Source: CAWULT01 sp963923455 (GTDB lineage: Bacteria; Acidobacteriota; Vicinamibacteria; Vicinamibacterales; UBA2999). Taken from it: 7,936 nt of DNA. Of this stretch, positions 1 through 6,589 are shown one piece after another. The notes under the pieces were generated by a model. The model was not told the origin of the DNA. It saw only the letters and a list, made by a program, of their open reading frames with translations, and made no database searches. The position numbers and the translations under genes are program-made. Position 1 is the first letter of the stretch. The number at the start of each line of letters is the position of its first letter. The DNA is taken from assembly GCA_963923455.1 (NCBI GenBank), contig CAWULT010000171.1, positions 1 through 7,936 on the forward strand, given 5' to 3'.

Positions 1-647
1 CCGGCCGCACGGTCGAGCACCGGTTCGACGACGCGCAGCAGACCGTCAAGGCCGTTGCGGTCTCGCGATACGACGCGATCGTGATGTCCGAGCAGCCCGT
101 CGCGCCCGACCCGGCCGAGCGGGCGCGGCGGCTCGCGGCCGCCTGGCGCGAGCGGCCGCTGGACGACCCGTCGCGGCAGTTGCTGCACCGCGCGCGGTTC
201 GCCGGCCTCGATCTCGACGTCGTCGCACTGTCCGAGACGGCCGCGGCCGCGGCGCGCGCGCTGCACGATCTCGACATCCGCGCGGCCCTGCCCTGGGAGA
301 CGGCCCGTGCCCTCGACGCCGCCGCACCCGAGTCGCTCCCGGTACCGAGCGGCCGCTCCGCCCGCCTCGACTATCGCGAGGACGGGACGGTCGGCGCGGC
401 GGTGAAGCTGCAGGAACTGTTCGGGCTCGCCGACACGCCCAGGCTCGGGCCCCGCCGGCAGCCGGTCGTCCTCGAGCTGCTGGCGCCGAACGGACGGCCC
501 GTCCAGACGACCACCGACCTGCGCAGCTTCTGGGAGCGCACCTACCCCGAGGTCCGGAAGGAGCTGCGCGGCCGGTATCCGAAGCACCCGTGGCCGGAGG
601 ATCCCTGGACCGCGACACCGACGCACCGGACGGTGCGCCGCGCCTGA
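1..647 (+). CDS. hrpB: ATP-dependent helicase HrpB, C-terminal part (5' end outside window)
   Basis: This is the last 214 residues of an HrpB-type DEAH-box RNA helicase. The reading frame is open from base 3 to the TGA at 645-647, with no stop before the GTG at 81. The true start therefore lies upstream of the window, and the internal GTG/ATG at 81-86 should not be taken as a start. Full HrpB is about 800-850 residues, so the helicase core is missing here and only part of the region after it plus the HrpB-specific C-terminal domain is visible. Diagnostic stretches are AAVKLQELFGLADTPRLG, the segment GRPVQTTTDLRSFWERTYPEV, which precedes KELRGRY, and the hallmark tail RYPKHPWPEDPWTATPT, all strongly conserved in HrpB. 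The family is cytoplasmic and NTP-dependent; its cellular role is poorly defined. It looks like an ordinary housekeeping gene here, ending 25 bases before the start of the DoxX-like remnant. Confidence 0.93.
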   Translation, partial: GRTVEHRFDDAQQTVKAVAVSRYDAIVMSEQPVAPDPAERARRLAAAWRERPLDDPSRQLLHRARFAGLDLDVVALSETAAAAARALHDLDIRAALPWETARALDAAAPESLPVPSGRSARLDYREDGTVGAAVKLQELFGLADTPRLGPRRQPVVLELLAPNGRPVQTTTDLRSFWERTYPEVRKELRGRYPKHPWPEDPWTATPTHRTVRRA

Positions 648-672
648 CGGGCGCGGTGCTATCGTTGTCGCG

Positions 673-935
673 ATGCACGTCACCCTATCGCCGAGGTGCT
701 CGCCGCCGTGGGCCTCACGCTGCCCGGCCTGACGCGGATCATCCCCGGCCTGGTCCCGGCGGCCGCAGCCGGCACGATGATCGTGCTGGTGTCGGCGACC
801 ATCCTCCATGTGGTCCGGGCCGAGTACAGCTCGGCCGCCATCACGTTCGTGCTGCTGATCGTCGCCACGATCGTCGCCGAGGGGCGCTGGCGGCGCCGAC
901 CGATCCCCTCACGCCGCGCCTCGGGGCCGCGTTGA
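673..935 (+). pseudogene. DoxX-like small membrane protein, internally deleted and frameshifted remnant
   Basis: The frame reading IAEVLAAVGLTLPGLTRIIP (from 687) and on to the TGA at 933-935 matches the C-terminal half of DoxX-like (DoxX_2-type) proteins. It has the Glu-Val-Leu...Gly-Leu-x-Leu-Pro turn, then two hydrophobic segments (about bases 756-810 and 834-882) and a basic tail. Such proteins normally have about 110-140 residues and four membrane segments; here the first half is absent. An ATG at 673 opens with MHVTL, which resembles the usual N-terminus of this family, but it is in a different frame from the C-terminal half. The simplest reading is a deletion of roughly 40-50 codons, joining around 685-687, that also shifted the frame. 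A shorter product could start at GTG 696 (79 residues), but I see no ribosome binding site for it. The function of an intact copy would be uncertain. The remnant is in the same frame as hrpB, apparently by chance. Confidence 0.6.
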
Positions 936-954
936 GGCTGGCGGGGAGACAGTC

Positions 955-960
955 AGGGAG
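955..960 (+). promoter_or_regulatory. Ribosome binding site of the PQQ dehydrogenase
   Basis: The purine-rich AGGGAG lies 10 bases before the ATG at 971. It supports that start over the long open stretch upstream in the same frame, which overlaps hrpB and the DoxX remnant. A second copy of GGGAGACA lies 12 bases further upstream. Confidence 0.6.
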
Positions 961-970
961 ACATCGAGCG

Positions 971-3016
971 ATGAACAGACCGCTTGTCGGCACCCTCGTC
1001 GTGGCCCTGGTGTGTGCCTGCGCCACGGCCGTGGTCTACGTCCAGTCGAGTGCGTCGGCACCCGCGTTCAGTCCACAGGACCTGGTGCCACCGCCCATGG
1101 CGGGCTGGCCGACCAACGGCGGCAACCTCGGCAACCAGCGGTATTCGCCGCTCGCCGACATCAACCGCACCAACGTGGCCCGGCTGAAAGGCGTGTGGCG
1201 CACGCGCCTGCGGGGGTCCGGGCTGGGCCCCCAGTACTCGGGGGAAGCGCAGCCGATCGTGTACGACGGCGTGGTCTACGTCGTCACCGGCGCCGACGAC
1301 GTGTTCGCGGTCGGCGTCGACACCGGCACCATCCTCTGGGACTACCGCGCGAACCTGGATCCGAAGATCGACTCGGTGTGCTGCGGGTGGACGAGCCGGG
1401 GCGTGGGCCTGGGCGACGGCAAGGTGTTCGTCGGCCAGCTCGACGGGCGGCTCGTGGCGCTCGACCAGCGCACGGGCACGGTCGTCTGGTCCACCCAGGC
1501 CGAACGCTGGCAGGAGGGGTTCACGATCACGAGCGCGCCGCTCTATTACGACGGCCTCGTGATCACGAGCTTTGCCGGCGCGGAGCGCGGCATCCGTGGC
1601 CGTGTGAAGGCGTACAACGCCAAGGACGGCTCGCTGGCCTGGACGTTCTACACGATTCCCGGGCCTGGCGAACCCGGCCACGACACCTGGCCGAAGGACA
1701 ACGACCTCTGGCAGGACGGCGGCGCCTCCGTGTGGCACACGCCGGCCGTCGATCCCGAACTGGGCCTGCTCTACTTCGGCACCGGCAACCCGGGCCCCGA
1801 CTACAACGGCCTGGTCCGCAAGGGCGACAACCTGTACTCGGTGTCCACCGTGGCCATCGACGTGAAGACCGGCACGTATCGCTGGCACTTCCAGCACGTG
1901 CACCACGACATCTGGGACTACGACGTCGCCACGCCGCCGGTGCTCTTCGACCTCACGATCGCCGGACGCCCGCGCAAGGGCATCGCGCAGCCGAACAAGA
2001 CCGGCTGGGTGTACATCCTGGACCGGGCCACCGGAAAGCCGCTCATCGGCATCGACGAGCGGCCGGTGCCGCAGGAGCCCCGCCAGGGCACGTCCGCCAC
2101 GCAGCCCTACCCGCGCGGCGACGCCTTCGTGCCCCAGTCGATCGACATCGCGCCGGAAGGCTCGACGCTCGTCAACAAGGGACGCATCTTCACGCCGTTC
2201 TGGAAGACGCCGGTGCCGGTGAAACCGGCCATGTCTGGCGGGGCCAACTGGCCGCCCGCGGCCTACGATCCTCGGGCGGGGCACTTGTTCGTCTGTGCGT
2301 CGGACCGCGCCGTCTCGTTCTTCACGCAGGACGTGGCGCCCACGCGCCCGGCGGAGGGCGCCAACTTCCTGGGCGGATCGGCCGTCCGGCACCTGCCGCT
2401 GCTGGGCGTGCTGGCAGCCGTCGACATGCGCACCAACAAGCTCGTGTGGCAGCAGCACTGGGGCGACCAGTGCTTCAGCGGCGTCACGGTGACGGCGGGA
2501 GGCCTGGCGTTCGTGGGGCGTAACGACGGACGCCTGACGGCCCTCGACACGAGCACGGGCATGCGGCTGTGGGAGTTCCAGACCGGCGCCGGCATGAACG
2601 CGCCCGTCTCGGTGTTCCAGCACAACGGGCGGCAGTACGTCGTCGCGTATTCAGCCGGCAACATGCTGCAGGGCACCGCGCGGGGCGACAGCCTGTGGCT
2701 GTTCGCGCTCGACGGTCCGCTCGAACCCGCGCCGGCGCCGGGGGCCGCGATGCTGTTCACGCAAGGGGCGGCCGGCCAGGCCAACCTCGACAACGGCAAG
2801 GCCGTCTACGACCGCGCCTGCAGCGCGTGCCACGGCCCCCAGGGAGAGGGCGGTCACGACGGCGGGCCCAGCCTGCGCACGATGCGCAACGCCTCCGTCG
2901 TCCTGCAGACGGTCAGCGAGGGACGCCGCGAGATGCCGTCGTTCGGGAGCCTCTTGACGGCAGAGCAGATCCGCGACGTGGCCGGCTACGTGAGCCAGCG
3001 GATCGCGCAGCCGTAG
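971..3016 (+). CDS. Exported PQQ-dependent dehydrogenase with C-terminal cytochrome c domain
   Basis: A 681-residue quinohemoprotein, probably a periplasmic alcohol or sugar dehydrogenase that passes electrons from PQQ to its own heme. A hydrophobic signal peptide spans about residues 5-30. An eight-bladed PQQ propeller then runs from about 45 to 580, opening with WPTNGGNLGNQRYSPL. Visible functional residues, placed by similarity to methanol dehydrogenase, are the vicinal cysteine pair Cys137-Cys138 (disulfide over PQQ), Glu205 (in GAERGIRG) and Asn273 (in GTGNPGP) as metal ligands, Asp316 in HHDIWDYD as catalytic base, and Lys343 in PNKTG at the PQQ-contact position. Asp318 gives an Asp-x-Asp pair. 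The C-terminal c-type domain has CSACH (Cys617, Cys620, His621) and Met655 (REMPSF) as the likely distal heme ligand. Length suits a type II-like quinohemoprotein. Substrate and metal cannot be read from sequence. No PQQ synthesis genes are in the window, so the cofactor must come from elsewhere. Confidence 0.92.
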   Translation: MNRPLVGTLVVALVCACATAVVYVQSSASAPAFSPQDLVPPPMAGWPTNGGNLGNQRYSPLADINRTNVARLKGVWRTRLRGSGLGPQYSGEAQPIVYDGVVYVVTGADDVFAVGVDTGTILWDYRANLDPKIDSVCCGWTSRGVGLGDGKVFVGQLDGRLVALDQRTGTVVWSTQAERWQEGFTITSAPLYYDGLVITSFAGAERGIRGRVKAYNAKDGSLAWTFYTIPGPGEPGHDTWPKDNDLWQDGGASVWHTPAVDPELGLLYFGTGNPGPDYNGLVRKGDNLYSVSTVAIDVKTGTYRWHFQHVHHDIWDYDVATPPVLFDLTIAGRPRKGIAQPNKTGWVYILDRATGKPLIGIDERPVPQEPRQGTSATQPYPRGDAFVPQSIDIAPEGSTLVNKGRIFTPFWKTPVPVKPAMSGGANWPPAAYDPRAGHLFVCASDRAVSFFTQDVAPTRPAEGANFLGGSAVRHLPLLGVLAAVDMRTNKLVWQQHWGDQCFSGVTVTAGGLAFVGRNDGRLTALDTSTGMRLWEFQTGAGMNAPVSVFQHNGRQYVVAYSAGNMLQGTARGDSLWLFALDGPLEPAPAPGAAMLFTQGAAGQANLDNGKAVYDRACSACHGPQGEGGHDGGPSLRTMRNASVVLQTVSEGRREMPSFGSLLTAEQIRDVAGYVSQRIAQP

Positions 3017-3019
3017 ACG

Positions 3020-3043
3020 CCGGGCGTACGCGCCGGCGCCCGG
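3020..3043 (+). terminator. GC-rich hairpin after the PQQ dehydrogenase stop (possible terminator)
   Basis: CCGGGCG at 3020-3026 pairs perfectly with CGCCCGG at 3037-3043 across a 10-base loop, starting 4 bases after the stop codon. There is no T-tract, so this is at best a weak or Rho-assisted terminator, or an RNA-stabilising hairpin. Confidence 0.35.
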
Positions 3044-3066
3044 GCAGGGCCGCCTTCAGGATCGTC

Positions 3067-3094
3067 CCGGCCGCCAGGCTCCCGATGCGGCCGG
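3067..3094 (-). terminator. GC-rich hairpin after the cyclase-family stop (possible terminator)
   Basis: CCGGCCGC at 3067-3074 and GCGGCCGG at 3087-3094 form a perfect 8-bp inverted repeat with a 12-base loop. On the minus strand it begins one base after the cyclase-family stop (3096-3098). No T-tract follows. Its place between two convergent genes makes a transcript-end role plausible. Confidence 0.4.
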
Positions 3095-3095
3095 C

Positions 3096-4100
3096 TCAGA
3101 ACGTCGCGATCGGGTTGAGCGGCGAGCCCGTGCCGCCTGGAATGGCGAGCGGCGCCGCCGTCAGCAGGAACTCCCATCGGTTCCGCGCCGCCGCCGCATC
3201 GCCCAGCGCCTCGAGATCGCAGTTGTCGAACAGCGGCAGGCCCAGGTAGACCAGCGCGAAGTCGTGCACGGCCCCACGCGGCGCACTGCCCGCCTCGCCC
3301 GGGGCGACGTACTGCGGATGGTCGCTGCCGAGCAGGGCGACGTCACGCTGCCGCAGCCACGGAATGACCGATGGATCGAGGCCGGCCGATCGGCCCCCTT
3401 CGGCACGCCCGCGCAGCCAGGGGCCCAGTGCCTTGCGGCGTGCCCACACACCGGTGCGGATGAAGAGCGCATCCCCGGAACCGACCCGCACCCCGGTCTT
3501 CTTCTCCCATGCCTCGAGGTCCTCGACGTAGATCGGCGTGCCCGGCTCCAGGTACGGCACGCCCTTGAGCCGGGCGATGTCGATGAGGACGCCGCGCGTG
3601 AAGATGCCGCCCTTGAAGTTGTGAATCGAGTTCTTCGTGTGCCGCGCCTTCTCCACCGCGGCCGGGTCGGGCTTGTACCCGTTGTAGAAGACGCCGTTTT
3701 CGTTGATGTGCGCCAGCGAGTCGAGGTGGGTGTGCGCGATGCCGTGGTAGTTGATGGACAGCCGGTCCGACGCGATTCCCTGCATCGTCACTTCGTACGG
3801 GTTCGGGTTGTCCACGGCCTTCACCGTGTCGGCGTCGGCGGAGAGCGACACCGACACCCCGTCGCGCACCAGCTTGGCCGCCTCGCGGCGCTTGGCGGGC
3901 GTGATGAGGTTGAGCGTGCCGATCTCGTCGCTGGCACCCCAGCGTCCCCAGTTCGAGATCTGCTTCTTCCACTGGTCGTACTGCGCAGGCGTCACACCCG
4001 GACGCGGCGGCGACTGCGCCATCACCCACGCACCGGCGGCACCCACCACCACGCCCGCCACGACCCCCACGGTTGCCACGAACACGGATGGCGACTTCAT
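3096..4100 (-). CDS. Exported cyclase-family (kynurenine formamidase-like) metal hydrolase
   Basis: A 334-residue protein of the cyclase superfamily (PF04199), whose known members are metal-dependent hydrolases such as kynurenine formamidase and isatin hydrolase. The N-terminus (about residues 5-29) is a hydrophobic export signal ending VMAQS, so the enzyme probably acts outside the cytoplasm. The early motif GTLNLITP is typical of the bacterial subfamily. The metal-site region is H119-GIA-H123-T-H125-L-D127-SLA-H131, corresponding to the family's HxGTHxDxxxH motif; H125, D127 and H131 align with the conserved ligands, while the first ligand could be H119 or H123. The tail GGTGSPLNPIATF (322-334) is also typical of this group. 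The ATG at 4098-4100 is supported by AGGAG at 4110-4114. It is co-oriented with the beta-barrel and M4 protease genes, 74 bases after the barrel's stop. The substrate is unknown. Confidence 0.88.
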   Translation of the reverse strand: MKSPSVFVATVGVVAGVVVGAAGAWVMAQSPPRPGVTPAQYDQWKKQISNWGRWGASDEIGTLNLITPAKRREAAKLVRDGVSVSLSADADTVKAVDNPNPYEVTMQGIASDRLSINYHGIAHTHLDSLAHINENGVFYNGYKPDPAAVEKARHTKNSIHNFKGGIFTRGVLIDIARLKGVPYLEPGTPIYVEDLEAWEKKTGVRVGSGDALFIRTGVWARRKALGPWLRGRAEGGRSAGLDPSVIPWLRQRDVALLGSDHPQYVAPGEAGSAPRGAVHDFALVYLGLPLFDNCDLEALGDAAAARNRWEFLLTAAPLAIPGGTGSPLNPIATF

Positions 4101-4109
4101 CGGCCTCGT

Positions 4110-4114
4110 CTCCT
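4110..4114 (-). promoter_or_regulatory. Ribosome binding site of the cyclase-family gene
   Basis: AGGAG on the minus strand lies 9 bases before the ATG at 4100. It fixes the start, because the same frame stays open far upstream through the beta-barrel and protease genes. Confidence 0.65.
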
Positions 4115-4123
4115 CGTGGGCGG

Positions 4124-4153
4124 AGTGTATGCGAAGTGGAGCGCCGGCGTCAG
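4124..4153 (-). promoter_or_regulatory. Candidate sigma-70-like promoter for the cyclase-family gene
   Basis: On the minus strand CTGACG (4148-4153) and TACACT (4124-4129) are separated by 18 bases; each matches four of the six consensus positions. The implied transcription start near 4117 lies just upstream of the ribosome binding site. In such GC-rich DNA this may be chance, and the gene could simply be read from the upstream operon. Confidence 0.25.
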
Positions 4154-4174
4154 CGCGAGGCGCCGCCCGTTCCG

Positions 4175-4924
4175 TCAGAAACGGATCCGCAGGCCTCCGC
4201 CGACCTGGGCCCCGCCGGCCTTGACCTGGCGGGTACCGCCTGCCAGCCCCGGCACGTCCACGCTGGCGCCGGTGAAGGTGGCCGCGACTCCGACGCCGAT
4301 CTGGCGGGTGAAGAAGAAGCCGACGTCGGCGCCGACGTTGAAGCCGACGGCGCTCTTGCTGGGCGTGGTGGTCGTGGCCGAGCCCAAGCTCGCGGTGTCG
4401 TAGGGGTAGCTCTCCACGTAGCCGATGTCGGTGACGACGCCCTGCTTCACCTGGAAGAACGACGGCCCGCCGAACACCGCGACCAGCACGCGCGCACCGG
4501 CCGGCAGCAGCGCGCGGGCCTGGACGTGCACGGCCAGTTCCTCGCGCGACAGCCCGGTGATCTCGCCGTCGATCGCCCGGGGGCGATTGAAGAAGAAGGG
4601 GTGCGGGATGCTGCCCGAGGCGGCCGCGACCGTGTCGCGTGAGAAGCGGGTGACGCCGACGCCGACCGCGAGCCGCTGCCACACCGTGACGCCTCCGGCC
4701 ACGTCGAGCAGGGGCCCGCCCTTCACCTCGTACCGGGCCCGGAACTGGCCGTCCTCCGCGTTGACGCGGCGCGTGGCCGCGTCGTCGAAGGTGCGGGACG
4801 TCGCCTGATAGCCGCCGCCCACCGACACGTACCCCTTCGGAACCGGGGCCGACGTCTGGGCCGTCGCCGCGGAGAAGCCACCACAGAGCAGGAGCAGGCC
4901 GAGCGTGCAGAGTGTGTGTCGCAT
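4175..4924 (-). CDS. Outer-membrane beta-barrel protein of unknown function
   Basis: A 249-residue protein with a clear signal peptide (about residues 1-22, ending SAATAQT). The rest alternates polar and hydrophobic residues in strand-sized stretches, with many glycines: GYVSVGGGYQ, LLDVAGGVTVWQRLAVGVGV, ELAVHVQARALLP, VLVAVFGGPSFFQV, AVGFNVGADVGFFF and IGVGVAATF. It ends in a strand finishing GGGLRIRF. A C-terminal phenylalanine is the classic signal recognised by the outer-membrane barrel assembly machinery. The length suits a small barrel of about 8-10 strands, as in the OmpA/OmpX or porin-like outer-membrane families. No catalytic motif is visible. The gene begins 12 bases after the M4 protease stop, and its ribosome binding site overlaps that stop, which suggests co-transcription and perhaps translational coupling. 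A specific role cannot be assigned. Confidence 0.8.
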   Translation of the reverse strand: MRHTLCTLGLLLLCGGFSAATAQTSAPVPKGYVSVGGGYQATSRTFDDAATRRVNAEDGQFRARYEVKGGPLLDVAGGVTVWQRLAVGVGVTRFSRDTVAAASGSIPHPFFFNRPRAIDGEITGLSREELAVHVQARALLPAGARVLVAVFGGPSFFQVKQGVVTDIGYVESYPYDTASLGSATTTTPSKSAVGFNVGADVGFFFTRQIGVGVAATFTGASVDVPGLAGGTRQVKAGGAQVGGGLRIRF

Positions 4925-4932
4925 CGTGGATG

Positions 4933-4938
4933 CTCCTC
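4933..4938 (-). promoter_or_regulatory. Ribosome binding site overlapping the upstream stop codon
   Basis: On the minus strand the protease stop TGA (4937-4939) merges into GAGGAG, which lies 8 bases before the barrel gene's ATG at 4924. This arrangement suits translational coupling of the two genes. Confidence 0.65.
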
Positions 4939-6589
4939 AGAAGACGCCGACGGCGGTCCACGCCTGCGTCACGGCCCGCTCGGCCGCGCTCCCGGCCCCG
5001 TACAGATCCTGCGCGGCGCGGATCGTCGCGGCCCGCGCGGTCGAGAAGGTTGCGTTCGCCGGCAGCAGCGACGTGAAGGCACGGTAGAACACCTTCTCGA
5101 TCTGCTCGCGATTGGCGCCGCCCACGCCCTGCACCGCCAGCCCCGAGGTGCGGTTGGTCCCCCCCTCGATGGCCAGGTAGAACGCGTGGTTGGCGATGCT
5201 GGAGTTGATGTGGACGCCGCCGCCGTCGCGGGTGCCGGTGTAGCGGCGCGAGTAGTGGTCGGGGTCGCCGTAGAGCCCCGGGTTCTCCAGCGACCGGTCG
5301 CCGTCCAGGGCGCCAGGGGCGACGGCGCGGGAGATGTCCTCGCCCAGCACGTAATCCGCCCTCCCGGGGCCCGTGCCGGCGGGGTGGAAGAAGAACTCGG
5401 CGCCGGTGGCCATGATGTCGGAGAACGCCTCGTTCAGCGCCCCGGACTCGTTCTGATACACCAGGTTCGAGGTGGACTGCGTCACCCCGTGCGTGAGCTC
5501 GTGGGCGGCGATGTCCAGCGCGCCGGCGAAGTAGGTGTAGTTGCGCCCGGTCGACGCCAGGTAGTAGCCCTGAGGAATGCCGTTGCCGAAGAACATCATC
5601 CCTTGCCCGCCCAGGCACGAGCCGCACCAGAACGCATTGAGCACCCAGTCGAGATCCCCGACCGTCACCGACAGCGCGCCCTGCTGCGTCACGGCGTTGG
5701 TCATGATGTTGACCGGACCGTTTCGTCCGTCGAGGCCGCTCCGGCCGAACCGCTTGAAGAAGTAGTCGTACGTCCAGCTGACGTGGACGTGCGCGTCCAC
5801 GACGGCCACGTCCGTCCAGTCGTTGTCCGAGTCGACGGCCAGGTCGGAGACGTTCAGGCTGCCTGTGAACGGCACCGTCTTCGCCCGGGGGAGATTGCCC
5901 CGCATGTCGAACGTCTGGATCGTCGGCGGCCGGTGCGTGTCGAACGCGAGGTGCACGCCGCCGGTCAGCAGCACGCTCAGCTTCTTCTGGTCGCCCAGCA
6001 CGCCCCGGCCCGTACCGACGGCCGCCTGCGTCTGGATCTCGCTGTAGCGCAGCAGTTCCGAGCCGCTGTGGGCGTCGACGAACGCGCGGAACACCGCGTC
6101 GCGCGCGAAGACGACGGCCGTGTAGGCCAGCCGGTGCTCGCCGCCCTCCAGACGCACGATGACGAGCTGCGGCACGCCAGCCAGCGTGGCCCCGTCGCCG
6201 CCGAGCGCGTGGAGCGCCTCGCCGGCGCGCGCCTCGGTGAGGGCCGGGTCGACCGACAGCGCCAGATCCGGCGACAGCTCACCAAAGATCGACACCGGCA
6301 GGCCGCGCTCGGAGTCGCGGACCACCTCGGCGCCCCAGATGGGCACGCCACGGTGGAACTGCTGGAACCGCTCGAGCCGGCGTGACGGCACCATCGGGTC
6401 GACGTCCGCCTTGCGAAGGCGCAACTCGCCCGAGCGCTCGCGCTGCGCGACGTACACGTCCCACGACCGCAACTCGCCGGCGCCGGTGGCCTGGATCCGG
6501 ACGGACGGCTGACCCTGGGCGGCGTTGCGGGAGGACAAGGACACGAGAACGACGACGCACACGAGCGCTGCGACCACACGTGGTCTCAT
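4937..6589 (-). CDS. Secreted M4 (thermolysin-like) zinc metalloprotease preproprotein
   Basis: A 550-residue preproenzyme that should be exported and self-processed to an extracellular or periplasmic protease. The signal peptide covers about residues 1-25. The propeptide (about 30-200) contains the FTP-type segment RFQQFHRGVPIWGAEVV and a PepSY-like part. In the catalytic domain (about 205-550) the zinc site is HELTH (H363, E364, H367) with the third ligand E387 in NEAFSD, 20 residues after H367 exactly as in thermolysin. Y378, D455 and H460 (GGGVHINS) match thermolysin Y157, D226 and H231, so the enzyme looks active. Between the substrate-binding NAFW (ending W321) and HELTH there are about 15 more residues than in thermolysin, including a C322-GS-C325 pair. 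The ATG at 6587-6589 is preferred over in-frame ATGs upstream because a signal peptide starts there and GAGGTG precedes it. It is first in a run with the beta-barrel and cyclase genes. Confidence 0.93.
   Translation of the reverse strand: MRPRVVAALVCVVVLVSLSSRNAAQGQPSVRIQATGAGELRSWDVYVAQRERSGELRLRKADVDPMVPSRRLERFQQFHRGVPIWGAEVVRDSERGLPVSIFGELSPDLALSVDPALTEARAGEALHALGGDGATLAGVPQLVIVRLEGGEHRLAYTAVVFARDAVFRAFVDAHSGSELLRYSEIQTQAAVGTGRGVLGDQKKLSVLLTGGVHLAFDTHRPPTIQTFDMRGNLPRAKTVPFTGSLNVSDLAVDSDNDWTDVAVVDAHVHVSWTYDYFFKRFGRSGLDGRNGPVNIMTNAVTQQGALSVTVGDLDWVLNAFWCGSCLGGQGMMFFGNGIPQGYYLASTGRNYTYFAGALDIAAHELTHGVTQSTSNLVYQNESGALNEAFSDIMATGAEFFFHPAGTGPGRADYVLGEDISRAVAPGALDGDRSLENPGLYGDPDHYSRRYTGTRDGGGVHINSSIANHAFYLAIEGGTNRTSGLAVQGVGGANREQIEKVFYRAFTSLLPANATFSTARAATIRAAQDLYGAGSAAERAVTQAWTAVGVF

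Noticed and set aside
590..970. N-terminal extension of the quinoprotein upstream of ATG 971
   Set aside because: The frame is open but overlaps hrpB and the DoxX remnant and reads as Arg/Pro/Gly-rich noise. The signal peptide and ribosome binding site sit at 971.
971..1030. Lipoprotein signal (VCAC around residues 14-17) in the quinoprotein
   Set aside because: The Cys at the -2 position departs from a normal lipobox, and a plain hydrophobic signal peptide explains the region equally well.
953..2623. Long open frame on the minus strand (556 codons) opposite the quinoprotein gene
   Set aside because: It lies antisense to a gene with clear PQQ-dehydrogenase motifs. Its translation is a low-complexity Arg/Ala/Val/His-rich string with no recognisable domain, as expected for shadow frames in GC-rich DNA.
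4168..4184. Hairpin terminator at the barrel gene's stop (CCGTT / AACGG)
   Set aside because: The stem is only 5 bp, it overlaps the stop codon and the last codons, and no T-tract follows.
3096..5627. A single 843-residue minus-strand protein
   Set aside because: Only its last 334 residues are a real protein, the cyclase-family enzyme, with its own signal peptide and ribosome binding site. The rest is out-of-frame translation of the barrel and protease genes.
4916..6385. Long open frame on the plus strand (489 codons) opposite the M4 protease
   Set aside because: The minus-strand frame carries all M4 catalytic residues, while the plus-strand translation has no domain and is a GC-driven shadow.
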